In this document: positions 38,080 to 46,929 of the stretch, one piece after another
Position numbering within the stretch: the first letter of the stretch is position 1
Layout of the letters: every line of letters begins with the position of its first letter
From: Methylobacterium sp. CB376
GTDB lineage: Bacteria; Pseudomonadota; Alphaproteobacteria; Rhizobiales; Beijerinckiaceae
Reading direction: 5' to 3'
Assembly: GCF_029714205.1 (NCBI RefSeq)
Contig: NZ_CP121648.1
Coordinates: 248,001 to 312,000 of the forward strand
DNA length: 64,000 nucleotides
Notes under the pieces: generated by a model
Told to the model about the DNA's origin: nothing
What the model saw: the letters and a program-made list of their open reading frames with translations, nothing else
Database searches by the model: none
Translations under genes and position numbers: made by a program

Positions 38080-39282
38080 TCAATAGATCTCGAACAGGCC
38101 GGCCGCCCCCATGCCGCCGCCGACGCACATCGTCACCACCCCGTACTTGGCGCCGCGGCGGCGGCCTTCCAGCAGGATGTGCCCGGTCATCCGGGCGCCC
38201 GACATGCCGTAGGGGTGGCCGATGCTGATGGCACCGCCGTTCACGTTCAGCCGCTCGTCCGGGATGCCGAGCCGGTCGCGGCAGTAGAGCACCTGGCAGG
38301 CGAAGGCCTCGTTCAGCTCCCAGAGGTCGATGTCCTCGACCGAGAGGCCGTGCTGGCGCAGCAGCTTGGGCACCGCGAAGACCGGGCCGATGCCCATCTC
38401 GTCGGGGTTACAGCCCGCCACCGCCATGCCCCGGTAGGCCCCGAGCGGCTGCAGGCCCCGCCGCTCGGCCTCGCGGGCCTCCATCAGGACGCTCGCCGAG
38501 GCGCCGTCCGAGAGCTGGCTCGCATTGCCGGCGGTGACGAAGCGCCCCTCCTTCACCCGCTGGCCATCCTTGAACACGGGCTTGAGGGCGGCGAGGTCCT
38601 CCGGACGCGTCTGCGGCCGGTTGCCCTCGTCCTGGGCCAGGGTGACCTCCCGCGAGGCGGTCTCGCCGGTCGCCTTGTCGGTGACGGTCATGCGGGTGGC
38701 GAGCGGCACGATCTCGTCGGCGAAGCGTCCGGCCGCCTGGGCCTCGGCGGTCCGCCTCTGGGATTGCAGGGCGTAGGCGTCCTGCGCCGCGCGGTCGATC
38801 CCGTAGCGCTCCGCCACGGTCTCGGCCGTCTCGATCATTGTCATGTAGAGCGCCGGCACCCGCTCCACGAGCCAGGGGTCGGTCCCCCGGAAGCGGTTGA
38901 TCCGGTCGTTCTGCACGAGCGAGATCGATTCGAGGCCGCCGCCCACCGCGACGTCGACCCCGTCCGCCACGATCTCCTTGGCGGCGGTGGCGATCGCCAT
39001 CAGGCCCGAGGCGCATTGCCGGTCCAGGCTCATGCCGGCGACGCTCGCGGGCAGGCCCGCCCGCAGGGCCGCCTGCCGGGCGATGTTGGACCCCGTGGAG
39101 CCCTGCTGGAGCGCCGCCCCCATCACCACGTCGCCGACCTCGGCCGGGTCGATGCCGGCCCGCGCCACCGCGGCGGCGATCGCGTGGCCGCCGAGCGCCT
39201 GAGCCTGGGTGTCGTTGAAGGCGCCCCGGTAGGCCTTGCCGATGGGCGTGCGCGCGGTCGCGACGATGACGGCTTCCCGCAT
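38080..39282 (-). CDS. pimB: Acetyl-CoA C-acyltransferase (thiolase), PimB-like
   Basis: 400 residues. Catalytic cysteine in [13 protein letters not shown] (about residue 91), [10 protein letters not shown], the catalytic His in [20 protein letters not shown], and the second Cys in [13 protein letters not shown] complete degradative thiolase that would release acetyl-CoA and shorten the dicarboxyl-CoA by two carbons. It is the first gene of the leftward operon (thiolase, pimF, pimC, pimD). The promoter should lie in the spacer with the SDR gene, which is transcribed away. PimB as a specific name is inferred from neighbours. Confidence 0.9.
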   Translation of the reverse strand: MREAVIVATARTPIGKAYRGAFNDTQAQALGGHAIAAAVARAGIDPAEVGDVVMGAALQQGSTGSNIARQAALRAGLPASVAGMSLDRQCASGLMAIATAAKEIVADGVDVAVGGGLESISLVQNDRINRFRGTDPWLVERVPALYMTMIETAETVAERYGIDRAAQDAYALQSQRRTAEAQAAGRFADEIVPLATRMTVTDKATGETASREVTLAQDEGNRPQTRPEDLAALKPVFKDGQRVKEGRFVTAGNASQLSDGASASVLMEAREAERRGLQPLGAYRGMAVAGCNPDEMGIGPVFAVPKLLRQHGLSVEDIDLWELNEAFACQVLYCRDRLGIPDERLNVNGGAISIGHPYGMSGARMTGHILLEGRRRGAKYGVVTMCVGGGMGAAGLFEIY

Positions 39283-39510
39283 CTCCAGTTTCCTCCTCGG
39301 GCCGGCTTCCGCAGAGGCGGCGGGCCGGGCGCCCTGGCTGTTATCGGGGAATGGGTATGGCGCCGCAAGGCCCGAAACCCCGGCCGTTCCCTCGGCGACC
39401 GGATCCCCGCCGCCGCGCTTTTCGAAAACACGGCTTGCTTAATCGCCATTGAGAGCTAAGGTCCGGGCAAAACGCAAGAGAATTTGGCAAGCGAATTTGG
39501 AGGGAGGCCC
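39283..39510. promoter_or_regulatory. Divergent promoter region of the dicarboxylate genes
   Basis: 228 bp between the thiolase and SDR starts. The right half (39415-39500) is AT-rich: a TTGCTT, 16-bp spacer, TAAGGT arrangement (39435-39462) resembles a sigma-70 promoter towards the SDR. A tandem 13-bp direct repeat, GCAAGAGAATTTG and GCAAGCGAATTTG (39474-39499), lies between it and the SDR start and is a candidate regulator site. The left half shows nothing clear. Confidence 0.45.
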
Positions 39511-40278
39511 GTGCCGCTGTTCGATCTGACCGGCCGCGTCGCCGTGGTGACCGGCTCCTCGCGCGGCATCGGCCGCGCCATCGCGGAGCGCCTCGCCGAG
39601 CACGGCGCGCGGGTCGTGGTCTCCTCGCGCAAGGAGGAGGCCTGCCGGGCGGTGGCGGAGGCGATCAACGCGCGGCACGGGGAGGAGCGGGCCGTCGTGG
39701 TGCCGGCCAACATCTCGTCGAAGGCCGACCTCGAGCGCCTCGCGCGCCGCACGGAGGAGCGCTTCGGCCGCATCGACGTGCTGGTCTGCAACGCCGCCTC
39801 GAACCCCTATTACGGGCCGATGAGCGGGATCAGCGACGAGGCCTTCCGCAAGATCCTCGACAACAACGTGGTGGCCAATCACTGGCTGATCGGCTTCTGC
39901 GCGCCCGGGATGATCGCGCGGCGGGACGGGGCGATCATCATCGTGTCGTCGGTGGGCGGGCTGAAGGGCTCCGGCGTGATCGGCGCCTACAACGTCTCCA
40001 AGGCCGCCGATTTCCAGCTCGCCCGCAACCTCGCGGTGGAGCTCGGCCCCCACAACGTGCGGGTCAATTGCCTCGCGCCGGGCCTGATCCAGACCGACTT
40101 CGCCCGCGCCCTCTGGGAGGACCCGGCGAGCCGCGCCGCCTACACGGCCCGCACCCCGCTCGGGCGGATCGGCCAGCCGGACGAGATCGCGGGCGCGGCG
40201 GTGTTCCTGGCAAGTCCCGCCGGGGCCTTCATGACCGGCCAGAGCATCGTGATCGACGGCGGCCAGACCATCACGTGA
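39511..40278 (+). CDS. Short-chain dehydrogenase/reductase (classical SDR)
   Basis: 255 residues from the GTG at 39511, chosen over the TTG at 39484 because GGAGGGAGG lies just upstream and family proteins begin near MPLFDLTGRVAVVTG. NAD(P) motif TGSSRGIGRA, NNAG-type motif NAASNPYYG, catalytic Ser in IIIVSSVGG, Tyr/Lys in AYNVSKAA, and a C-terminal GQSIVIDGG. Substrate is not determined. It is similar in form to SDRs that oxidise 3-hydroxyacyl or alcohol intermediates, and its position next to the pim genes and a CoA ligase suggests it helps dicarboxylate or related acid degradation. Confidence 0.88.
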   Translation: MPLFDLTGRVAVVTGSSRGIGRAIAERLAEHGARVVVSSRKEEACRAVAEAINARHGEERAVVVPANISSKADLERLARRTEERFGRIDVLVCNAASNPYYGPMSGISDEAFRKILDNNVVANHWLIGFCAPGMIARRDGAIIIVSSVGGLKGSGVIGAYNVSKAADFQLARNLAVELGPHNVRVNCLAPGLIQTDFARALWEDPASRAAYTARTPLGRIGQPDEIAGAAVFLASPAGAFMTGQSIVIDGGQTIT

Positions 40279-40320
40279 CGGCGAGGCGGGCCCTCGCCGC
40301 GCGGCCTGTCCCGTGCCATA

Positions 40321-40350
40321 CGCTCTCCGGACGATCACGTCCGGACAGCG
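40321..40350. repeat. Interrupted palindrome downstream of the SDR
   Basis: CGCT, one base, TCCGGAC, a 6-nt GATCAC loop, GTCCGGA, one base, AGCG: two 11-bp complementary arms each interrupted by one unpaired base. It begins 43 bp after the SDR stop. No U-run follows, so a REP-like element or a weak terminator are both possible. Confidence 0.6.
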
Positions 40351-40352
40351 TC

Positions 40353-40486
40353 TGACGAGCCCGCGCGGCACTTGAGCGAAGCCGACATCCGCATTGCGGA
40401 GCAATCCGTCGGATGTCGTATGACGAGCCCGCGCGGCGCTTGAGCGAAGCCGACATCCGCATCGCGACGCAATCCGTCGGATGTCG
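40353..40486. repeat. Two-copy 68-bp direct repeat containing an inverted repeat
   Basis: Copies at about 40353-40419 and 40421-40486 both read TGACGAGCCCGCGCGGC, then CTTGAGCGAAGCCGACATCC, then GCAATCCGTCGGATGTCG, with about four differences. Each copy holds an inverted repeat CGACATCCG/CGGATGTCG, so each can fold as a hairpin. The second copy ends 16 bp before the CoA-ligase start. Looks like a mobile-type palindromic repeat that has duplicated in place. Confidence 0.85.
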
Positions 40487-40502
40487 GATCACTGATCCCG
40501 AG

Positions 40503-42221
40503 ATGCCGATGACCGAATCCCCTGCCTGGCCCGCGCTCTCCTTCGCCGAGGCGACCGCGCGGCTGACCGCGCCGGGCTCGCCCTTCGCGGTGGACGAGGC
40601 GGTGATCCGCGGCGTGCCGACCCGGATCTGGGCCGCCGCGCCCCCGACCCTGCGCGACATCCTGCTGGTCGGCCGCCGCCACGGCGAGAAGACCTTCCTG
40701 GTCTACGAGGACGAGAGGGCGAGTTTCGAGGCCTTCGCGCGGGCGGTGCTGGCGCTCTCGGCCGACCTGATCCGCGGCGGCGTCCGCCCGGGCGACCGGG
40801 TCGCCATCGCGATGCGCAACCTGCCCGAATGGCCGGTCGCCTTCTTCGCCGCGCTGCTGGCGGGCGCGGTGGCGGCGCCCCTCAACGGGTGGTGGACCGG
40901 TCCCGAACTCGCCTACGCCCTGGCCGATTGCGGCGCCAGCGTGGCGGTGGTGGACGCGGAGCGCCTCGCGCGCCTCGCGGAGCGGCGGCAGGATTGCCCG
41001 GATCTCCGGCGCGTGCTCCTCGCCCGGGGCGAGGCGCCGGATGCGGAGAGCCTCCGGGAGATCATCGGGCCCGTCGCGGCCTGGGCCGCGCTCCCGCCCG
41101 GCACGGTGCCGGACGTGCCGCTCGCGCCCGACGACCTCGCGACCCTGTTCTACACGTCGGGGACGACGGGCCGGCCGAAGGGCGCCATGGGCACCCACCG
41201 CAACGGCGCCTGCGCGGTCCTGGCCCATCCCTACTCGGCCGCCCGGGCGGCCCTGCGCCGGGGCGAGCCGGTCCCGGTCCCGGATCCGGCGGCGCCCCAG
41301 AAGGTGGCGCTGGTCTCGGTGCCGTTCTTCCACGTCACCGGCTGCTTCGCGACTCTGGTCACCAACCTCCACCGCGGCGGGCGCCTCGTCCTGATGCGGC
41401 GCTGGGACCTCGCCCAGGCCCTCGACCTGATCGCGCGCGAGCGCTGCACCAGCGCGGGCGGCGTGCCGACCATCGCCTGGCAGCTCCTCGACGGCTGGGC
41501 CGCCGGGACGCACGACCTGTCCTCCCTGGAGACGATCACCTACGGGGGGGCCCCGGCCCCCGCCGAGCTGGTCCGCCGCCTGCGCGCGGCCTTCCCGCGG
41601 ACGACGCCCGCGACCGGCTGGGGCATGACCGAGACCTCCGCCACCTTCACGCACCACATGGGCGAGGATTACCTCCACCGCCCGGACAGCTGCGGCCCGC
41701 CGCTGCCGATCGGCGAGGCGCGGATCGTCGATCCGGAGGGCCGCGTCCTGCCGCCCGGCGAGGTCGGAGAGCTGCAGGTGAAGGGCCCCAACGTGGTGGC
41801 GGGCTACTGGAACCGCCCGGACGAGACGGCGGCGTCCTTCCGCGACGGCTGGCTCGCGACCGGCGACCTCGCCCGGATGGATGCGGAGGGGTTCCTAACC
41901 ATCGTGGACCGGGCCCGCGACATGCTGATCCGCGGCGGCGAGAACATCTATTGCTGCGAGGTCGAGAACGCCCTGCACGAGCACCCGGCGGTGGTCGACG
42001 CGGCCGTGGTGGCGGTCCCGCACCCGACCCTCGGCGAGGAGCCGGCCGCGGTGGTGGCGCTGGCGCGCGGCGAGAACGCCTCCGAGGAGGAGCTGCGCGC
42101 CTTCGTGGCCGCGCGGCTCGCCGCCTTCAAGGTGCCGGTGCGCATCCTCTTCCACGAGGAGATCCTGCCGCGCAATCCGAGCGGCAAGATCCTCAAGAGC
42201 GAGCTGCGGAAGCTGTTCTGA
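40503..42221 (+). CDS. Acyl-CoA synthetase (class I adenylate-forming ligase)
   Basis: 572 residues from the ATG at 40503 (ATG 40509 equally possible; the upstream frame is repeat sequence). AMP-binding core TLFYTSGTTGRPKGAMGTH, A4/A5 motifs ITYGGAP and GWGMTETSATFTH, A7 DGWLATGDLARMD, A8 VDRARDMLIRGGENIYCCEV, and catalytic Lys near the C-terminus in NPSGKILKSELR. Activates a carboxylic acid as its CoA thioester. Its place opposite pimBFCD makes it the likely entry enzyme for dicarboxylates (PimA-like role), but the substrate cannot be read from the sequence. Usual family length. Confidence 0.88.
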   Translation: MPMTESPAWPALSFAEATARLTAPGSPFAVDEAVIRGVPTRIWAAAPPTLRDILLVGRRHGEKTFLVYEDERASFEAFARAVLALSADLIRGGVRPGDRVAIAMRNLPEWPVAFFAALLAGAVAAPLNGWWTGPELAYALADCGASVAVVDAERLARLAERRQDCPDLRRVLLARGEAPDAESLREIIGPVAAWAALPPGTVPDVPLAPDDLATLFYTSGTTGRPKGAMGTHRNGACAVLAHPYSAARAALRRGEPVPVPDPAAPQKVALVSVPFFHVTGCFATLVTNLHRGGRLVLMRRWDLAQALDLIARERCTSAGGVPTIAWQLLDGWAAGTHDLSSLETITYGGAPAPAELVRRLRAAFPRTTPATGWGMTETSATFTHHMGEDYLHRPDSCGPPLPIGEARIVDPEGRVLPPGEVGELQVKGPNVVAGYWNRPDETAASFRDGWLATGDLARMDAEGFLTIVDRARDMLIRGGENIYCCEVENALHEHPAVVDAAVVAVPHPTLGEEPAAVVALARGENASEEELRAFVAARLAAFKVPVRILFHEEILPRNPSGKILKSELRKLF

Positions 42222-42306
42222 CCGCGCCGGCGGGGCGGGATCCGCGCGGCGCGGCAGGCGCCGGGCCCGCCTGCCGCGTGGGCGGGCGGCGATCCCGCAT
42301 CCCGCC

Positions 42307-42849
42307 CTACATCGGCTCGGCGCCGCGGCTCATCGCGGCGACGCCGGTGCGCGAGATCTCCACGAGCCCGATCTCCGACATCAGCCTGATGAAGCGCTCG
42401 ATCTCGTCGGTGGAGCCGGTGAGCTCGAACACGAAGGAATTGAGCGTCGCGTCGAGGGTGCGGGCGCCGAAGGACGAGGCGAGGCGCATCGCCTCGACCC
42501 GGTGCTCGCCCTTGCCCACCACCTTCACGAGGCAGAGTTCGCGCTCCAGCGACTCGCCCTGCAGGGTCAGGTCGACCACCCGGTGCACCGGCACCAGACG
42601 GTCGAGCTGCGCCTTGATCTGGTCGATCACGGCGTTGGTGCCGGTCGTCACGATCGTGATGCGCGAGAGGTGCTGCGTGTGCTCGGTCTCCGAGACGGTC
42701 AGGCTCTCGATGTTGTAGCCGCGGCCGGAGAACAGGCCGGCGATCCGGGAGAGCACGCCCGGCTCGTTGTCGACGATCACCGCCAGGGTGTGGCGGGCGA
42801 CCGGCTCGACCCGGACCGGCTCGGGGTAGTGGGTGTTCATCGCGTTCAT
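42307..42849 (-). CDS. ilvH: Acetolactate synthase small (regulatory) subunit
   Basis: 180 residues. An ACT domain at the N-terminus (HTLAVIVDNEPGVLSRIAGL, GYNIESLTVSETEH) binds valine for feedback inhibition; the C-terminal ALS_ss_C domain follows (ELCLVKVVGKGEHRVEAMRL). It follows ilvB in the same direction with an 18-bp gap, so both are translated from one message and would assemble as the holoenzyme. Its start has two nearby ATGs (MNAMNT); the first is used here. Confidence 0.95.
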   Translation of the reverse strand: MNAMNTHYPEPVRVEPVARHTLAVIVDNEPGVLSRIAGLFSGRGYNIESLTVSETEHTQHLSRITIVTTGTNAVIDQIKAQLDRLVPVHRVVDLTLQGESLERELCLVKVVGKGEHRVEAMRLASSFGARTLDATLNSFVFELTGSTDEIERFIRLMSEIGLVEISRTGVAAMSRGAEPM

Positions 42850-42867
42850 CGGTCTCCCCCGCGGCCT

Positions 42868-44646
42868 TCAGACCAGGACCTTGCCTTCCTCACCGATCAC
42901 CGAGCCGAGATCGCCCCCCGTCTCGCCGAGATAGTCGGACAGGAGCATCTCGTTGTGCGCCTTGCCGGACGGGATCATCGGGAAGCAGTTCTCGGTCTTG
43001 TCGACGATGCAATCGAAGATCACCGGGCCGTCATAGTCCAGCATCTCCTGGATCGCCGCGTCGAGGTCGCCGGGCCTCTCGCAGCGGATGCCCTTGGCCC
43101 CGTAGGCCTCGGCCAGCTTCACGAAGTCCGGCAGGCTCGACGAGTAGCTCTCGGAGTAGCGCGAGCCGTGCAGCAGCTCCTGCCACTGCCGCACCATGCC
43201 CATGTACTCGTTGTTCAGGATGAAGATCTTGACCGGCAGGCGGTACTGCACGGCCGTCGACATCTCCTGCATGTTCATCAGGATCGAGGCCTCGCCCGCG
43301 ATGTCGATCACCAGGGCGCCCGGATGGGCGAGCTGCGCGCCGATCGCGGCCGGCAGGCCGTAGCCCATGGTGCCGAGGCCGCCCGACGTCATCCAGCGGT
43401 TCGGCTCCTCGAACTTGTAGTACTGGGCCGCCCACATCTGGTGCTGGCCGACCTCGGTGGTGACGTAGGTCTCGCGGTGCTTGGTCGCCTCGTAGAGGCG
43501 CTGGACCGCGTGCTGCGGCTTGATGGTGGTAGCGGAGGGCCAGTAGCCGAGGCACTCGCGCGCCTTCCAGCCGTTGATCTTCGACAGCCACTCGGTCAGG
43601 CGGCCCTTGTCCGGCGTCGGCGTGATCGCCCGCCACTCCGCCAGCATGTCGGCGAGCACCGAGGCGCAGTCGCCCAGGATGGCGAGATCGGCCTTCACGT
43701 TCTTGTTGATCGAGGAGGCGTCGATGTCGACGTGGATCTTCTTGGAGAAGGGCGAGAAGGCGTCGAGCCGGCCGGTGATGCGGTCGTCGAAGCGGGCACC
43801 GATGCAGATCATGACGTCGCATTCGTGCATCGCCAAGTTCGCCTCGTAGGTCCCGTGCATGCCGAGCATGCCCAGGAACTGCGGGTCGGATCCCGGATAG
43901 GCGCCGAGCCCCATCAGCGTCGAGGTGATCGGGAAGCCGGTGGTGCGGACGAGTTCGCGCAGCAGCCGCGACGCCTCGGGCCCCGAATTGATCACGCCGC
44001 CGCCGGTGTAGAAGACCGGGCGCCGGGCGCCGGCCATCAGGGCCACGGCCGCCCGGATCTTGCTCCGATCGCCCTGGATCTGCGGCTTGTAGGTCTTGTG
44101 GCCGTTCTCGACCGGCCGCCGGTAGAGGCCGCTCGCGAACTGGACGTCCTTCGGCAGGTCGATCACGACGGGACCGGGCCGGCCGTGCGAGGCGACGTAG
44201 AAGGCCTCGTGGAGGATGCGCGGCAGGTCGTCGATCGATTTCACCAGGTAATTGTGCTTGGTGCAGCTGCGGGTGATGCCGACCGTGTCGCATTCCTGGA
44301 ACGCGTCGGAGCCGATCAGGTGGGTCGGCACCTGGCCGGTGATGCAGACGAGCGGGATCGAGTCGAGGAGCGCGTCGGTCAGGCCCGTGACGACGTTGGT
44401 GGCGCCCGGCCCCGAGGTGACGAGGACGCAGCCGACCTTGCCCGAGGAGCGCGCGTAGCCCTCGGCCGCGTGCACCGCCCCCTGCTCGTGGCGGACCAGG
44501 ATGTGCTTGACGCTGTCCTGGTGGAACAGCGCGTCGTAGATCGGCAGCACCGCGCCGCCCGGATAGCCGAACAGCGTGTCGACGCCCTGATCCTGCAGCG
44601 CCCGGATCACCATCTCGGCGCCGGTCATGACCTCAGCCGCACCCAT
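42868..44646 (-). CDS. ilvB: Acetolactate synthase large subunit, biosynthetic
   Basis: 592 residues from the ATG at 44646, preceded by AAGGAGGGG; the frame extends upstream into the leader region. TPP-dependent enzyme making acetolactate and acetohydroxybutyrate for Val, Leu and Ile. Landmarks: catalytic Glu in [37 protein letters not shown], and the Mg/TPP motif, which here reads IAGEAS with NNEYMG rather than GDG...NN; this Glu form I recall from other Rhizobiales. FAD- and TPP-domains are complete. Preceded by a leader peptide and terminator that should attenuate the operon. Confidence 0.96.
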   Translation of the reverse strand: MGAAEVMTGAEMVIRALQDQGVDTLFGYPGGAVLPIYDALFHQDSVKHILVRHEQGAVHAAEGYARSSGKVGCVLVTSGPGATNVVTGLTDALLDSIPLVCITGQVPTHLIGSDAFQECDTVGITRSCTKHNYLVKSIDDLPRILHEAFYVASHGRPGPVVIDLPKDVQFASGLYRRPVENGHKTYKPQIQGDRSKIRAAVALMAGARRPVFYTGGGVINSGPEASRLLRELVRTTGFPITSTLMGLGAYPGSDPQFLGMLGMHGTYEANLAMHECDVMICIGARFDDRITGRLDAFSPFSKKIHVDIDASSINKNVKADLAILGDCASVLADMLAEWRAITPTPDKGRLTEWLSKINGWKARECLGYWPSATTIKPQHAVQRLYEATKHRETYVTTEVGQHQMWAAQYYKFEEPNRWMTSGGLGTMGYGLPAAIGAQLAHPGALVIDIAGEASILMNMQEMSTAVQYRLPVKIFILNNEYMGMVRQWQELLHGSRYSESYSSSLPDFVKLAEAYGAKGIRCERPGDLDAAIQEMLDYDGPVIFDCIVDKTENCFPMIPSGKAHNEMLLSDYLGETGGDLGSVIGEEGKVLV

Positions 44647-44698
44647 CTGATCCCCTCCTTGTGCTCGCGTCTCGTCTCGTGCAGCGGCCGGTTCGGGC

Positions 44699-44725
44699 AA
44701 TAAAAAAGGGCCCCGAAGGACCCTG
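44699..44725 (-). terminator. Intrinsic terminator in the ilvB leader (attenuator)
   Basis: On the minus strand GGGTCC, a TTCG tetraloop, GGGCCC and then six T form a canonical rho-independent terminator 53 bp before the ilvB start codon. Because it lies between the leader peptide and ilvB on the same strand, it can only act as an attenuator of ilvBH. A long upstream stem (44729-44781, arms GCGCCAC/GTGGCGC and GGCGGGCT/AGCCCGCC) would compete with or pause the ribosome-dependent folding. Confidence 0.85.
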
Positions 44726-44757
44726 CATGCGCCACCGGCGGGCTCACGGGCTGTCTC

Positions 44758-44808
44758 TCAAGCCCGCCCCGTCCGTGGCGCCCACCCTACAATAAGACCC
44801 GCGCGCAT
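44758..44808 (-). CDS. ilvB operon leader peptide (16 aa)
   Basis: MRAGLIVGWAPRTGRA, from an ATG at 44808 to a TGA at 44758. Residues 5-7 are Leu-Ile-Val, the three end products of the pathway, encoded by CTT, ATT and GTA, codons that are very rare in this GC-rich genome. Directly downstream is a stem-loop and then a rho-independent terminator ahead of ilvB. This is the expected design of branched-chain amino-acid attenuation: shortage of any charged Leu/Ile/Val tRNA would stall the ribosome on the control codons and let transcription continue. The peptide itself needs no function. No strong ribosome site is visible upstream (GGTCGACGCGAC), so leader translation may be modest. Confidence 0.8.
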   Translation of the reverse strand: MRAGLIVGWAPRTGRA

Positions 44809-44997
44809 GTCGCGTCGACCCATCCCGAAAAGTGGCGCGGAACCTACGCGCCCGGACCGGGCCGGTCAACCGGTTTTCCGGCGTCCTCGGCCGCGGAGCC
44901 TGCTTCGACTTTCGGGGCAGGCGGCGGCGGAGCATTGGGAATCCCCGCGCCCTCCCCTATCTCGGCCGCATCCGGGTGTCTGGCGGGTAGGCGGAGA

Positions 44998-45489
44998 ATG
45001 GCGGGGGCCGCGGCCTTCCTGGTGGTCGATGTCGCCGGCACGGGCTGCGCCGTGCGGCGCGAGGCCGTGCGCGAGGTGCTGCCGCTGCCGCGCCTGTGGC
45101 GCCCCCCCGGGGTGCCGGCGGCGCTGGCCGGCTTCTTCAGCCTGGGCGGCGCGGCGGTGCCGGTGCTCGACCTCGCGGTCCTGTTCGGGCTCGCGGGCGC
45201 GTCCGCCGGCCGGCCGATGCTCTACCGTCACCTGCTCCTCGTGGGCGAGGCGGCGCCGCTCGCCCTCCTGGTCGACCGCGTCGACGACCTCGTCAGCGTG
45301 GAACCCGAGGCCGTGACGCCGCTCCCGCAGGGCACCGCCCTCAACGGCTGCGTCGCCGGGGAATTGCGGTGCGGCGGGCGCCTGCTGCACGAACTCGCCG
45401 TGTCCCGCATCCTCCTCGCCGAGGAGCGGGCGCGCCTCGACGCGCAGACGCGGCTCGCCCAGGAGCGGCTCGCCGAATGGGCCGCCTGA
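44998..45489 (+). CDS. cheW: CheW-like coupling protein (first of two)
   Basis: 163 residues from the ATG at 44998 (GGCGGAGA just upstream). A single CheW domain: AFLVVDVAGTGCAVRREAVR, ALAGFFSLGGAAVPVLDLAV, LLLVGEAAPLALLVDRVDDL. It couples receptor to CheA in the chemosensory array. A short helical tail (EERARLDAQTRLAQERLAEW) follows. It opens the operon and overlaps the start of cheR by 13 bp. In Wsp-type systems the two CheW paralogues (WspB and WspD) bracket the methyltransferase exactly as here. Confidence 0.88.
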   Translation: MAGAAAFLVVDVAGTGCAVRREAVREVLPLPRLWRPPGVPAALAGFFSLGGAAVPVLDLAVLFGLAGASAGRPMLYRHLLLVGEAAPLALLVDRVDDLVSVEPEAVTPLPQGTALNGCVAGELRCGGRLLHELAVSRILLAEERARLDAQTRLAQERLAEWAA

Positions 45490-46877
45490 CCCCGCGGGCG
45501 CCGACGGAGGATCCGGCCTTCGCGGCGCTCAAGGCGGCGATCGTCGCCCGCACCGGCCACCACTACTACGCCGACAAGGACGACCTGCTCTGGGACCGCC
45601 TGCGGGGCCGGCTGCGCGCCGCCGCCGCGCCGGACGCGGGCGCCTACCTGGCGCATCTGAGCGCCAGCGAGGAGGAATGGGCGGCGCTCGAAGCCGAGAT
45701 CACCATCGGGGAGACGTTCTTCTTCCGCTACGCGGAGCAGTTCGCGGCCCTGCGCCGGACCATCCTGCCCGAGCGCATCGCCGCGAGGGCGCGGGAGAAG
45801 CGGCTGCGGATCTGGAGCGCGGGCTGCTCGACCGGTCCCGAGACCTACTCGCTCGCGATCCTGCTGCACGAGATCCTCGGCGAGGCGCTGGCGGAGTGGC
45901 GCATCGCGCTCACCGGCACGGACATCAACCGGGAGGTGCTCGCCGTCGCGCGCCGGGCCGAGTACGGGGCCTGGGCCCTGCGCAGCCTCTCGGCCGAGGA
46001 GCGGGCGCGCTACTTCCGGCGCGGCGCGCGCGAGAACACCTTCGCGCTGCGCCCGGAATTCCGCGGCCTCGCCCGCTTCGAGCCGCAGAACCTGCTCCAC
46101 CTCGTCGACGGCACGGCCTCGCTCGCGCTCACGGATTACGACCTCATCCTGTGCCGCAACGTCCTGATCTACTTCCATCCCGACACGGTCATGGCGGTGG
46201 TGCGGGCGCTGGCCGAGCGGCTGCGCCCCGGCGGCTGGCTGCTGCTCGGACATGCCGAGCCCAACCCGGCCTTCGCGGAGATCCTGCGCCCGGTGAGCCT
46301 GCCCGGCACCGCCGCCTACCGGCGGCCAGAGGAGGACCCGGCCCCTCTCCCGGCGCTCCCGCCCGGACCGGCCCAGGAATCCTTCCCGCCGCGCGTCCCG
46401 CCGCCCGCCCCGTCGCGCCCGGCCCGCCGCGCCCCGGCGCGACCGTCGCCCCCGCCCGCGCCTCCGGCATCCCCGGCCGGCGAGTCCCCGCCAGGCGAGT
46501 CCCCGCCAAGCGAGTCCCCGCCAAGCGAGTCCCCGCCCGGCGCGGCGCTCGCCGCCGTGCGGGCGCTCGCGGATGCCGGGGATCTCGACGCGAGCTGGCA
46601 GGCCTGCCGGGCGGCCCTGCAGGCCGATCCGACCGACGCGCGGCTGCGCTTCTACGAGGGCCTGCTCGCCCGGGCGCGGGCGCGGCCCGAGGAGGCGGAG
46701 CGCGCCTTCCGCGCGGCGATCTACCTCGAGAAAGGCTTCGTCATGGCCCATTACCATCTCGGCCTGACCCTGATCGCCCTCGGGCGCGGGGCGGCGGGAC
46801 GGCGGGCGGTCGAGAACGCCCTGCGGCTCGCCGCCCCCTGCCGCCCGAGACCGAACTGCCGGAGGGCGACGGCCTGA
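45477..46877 (+). CDS. cheR: CheR methyltransferase with C-terminal TPR (WspC-like), probable 3' frameshift
   Basis: 466 residues as read. CheR core: EITIGETFFFRYAEQFAALR, the SAM site RIWSAGCSTGPETYSLAILL, LTGTDINREVLAVARRAEYG, DLILCRNVLIYF. A proline-rich linker contains a fourfold 15-bp repeat (ESPPG/ESPPS, 46480-46539), then a TPR segment (ADPTDARLRFYEGLLARARA). It methylates receptor glutamates. The last residues in this frame (APCRPRPNCRRATA) look wrong. A one-base shift in the C-run at 46834-46838 restores LPPETELPEGDG, TAARLTDAARPLLDAVAP and a stop at 46933 that overlaps the next start. Confidence 0.87.
   Translation: MGRLTPRAPTEDPAFAALKAAIVARTGHHYYADKDDLLWDRLRGRLRAAAAPDAGAYLAHLSASEEEWAALEAEITIGETFFFRYAEQFAALRRTILPERIAARAREKRLRIWSAGCSTGPETYSLAILLHEILGEALAEWRIALTGTDINREVLAVARRAEYGAWALRSLSAEERARYFRRGARENTFALRPEFRGLARFEPQNLLHLVDGTASLALTDYDLILCRNVLIYFHPDTVMAVVRALAERLRPGGWLLLGHAEPNPAFAEILRPVSLPGTAAYRRPEEDPAPLPALPPGPAQESFPPRVPPPAPSRPARRAPARPSPPPAPPASPAGESPPGESPPSESPPSESPPGAALAAVRALADAGDLDASWQACRAALQADPTDARLRFYEGLLARARARPEEAERAFRAAIYLEKGFVMAHYHLGLTLIALGRGAAGRRAVENALRLAAPCRPRPNCRRATA
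46480..46539. repeat. 15-bp tandem repeat in cheR, four copies
   Basis: GCGAGTCCCCGCCA repeats every 15 bp (GAGT at 46482, 46497, 46512, 46527), encoding a Glu-Ser-Pro-Pro-Gly/Ser linker between the methyltransferase and TPR parts. In frame, so it changes linker length only. Confidence 0.88.
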
Positions 46878-46929
46878 CCGCCGCGCGCCTCACCGACGCG
46901 GCCCGGCCGCTCCTCGACGCGGTGGCGCC

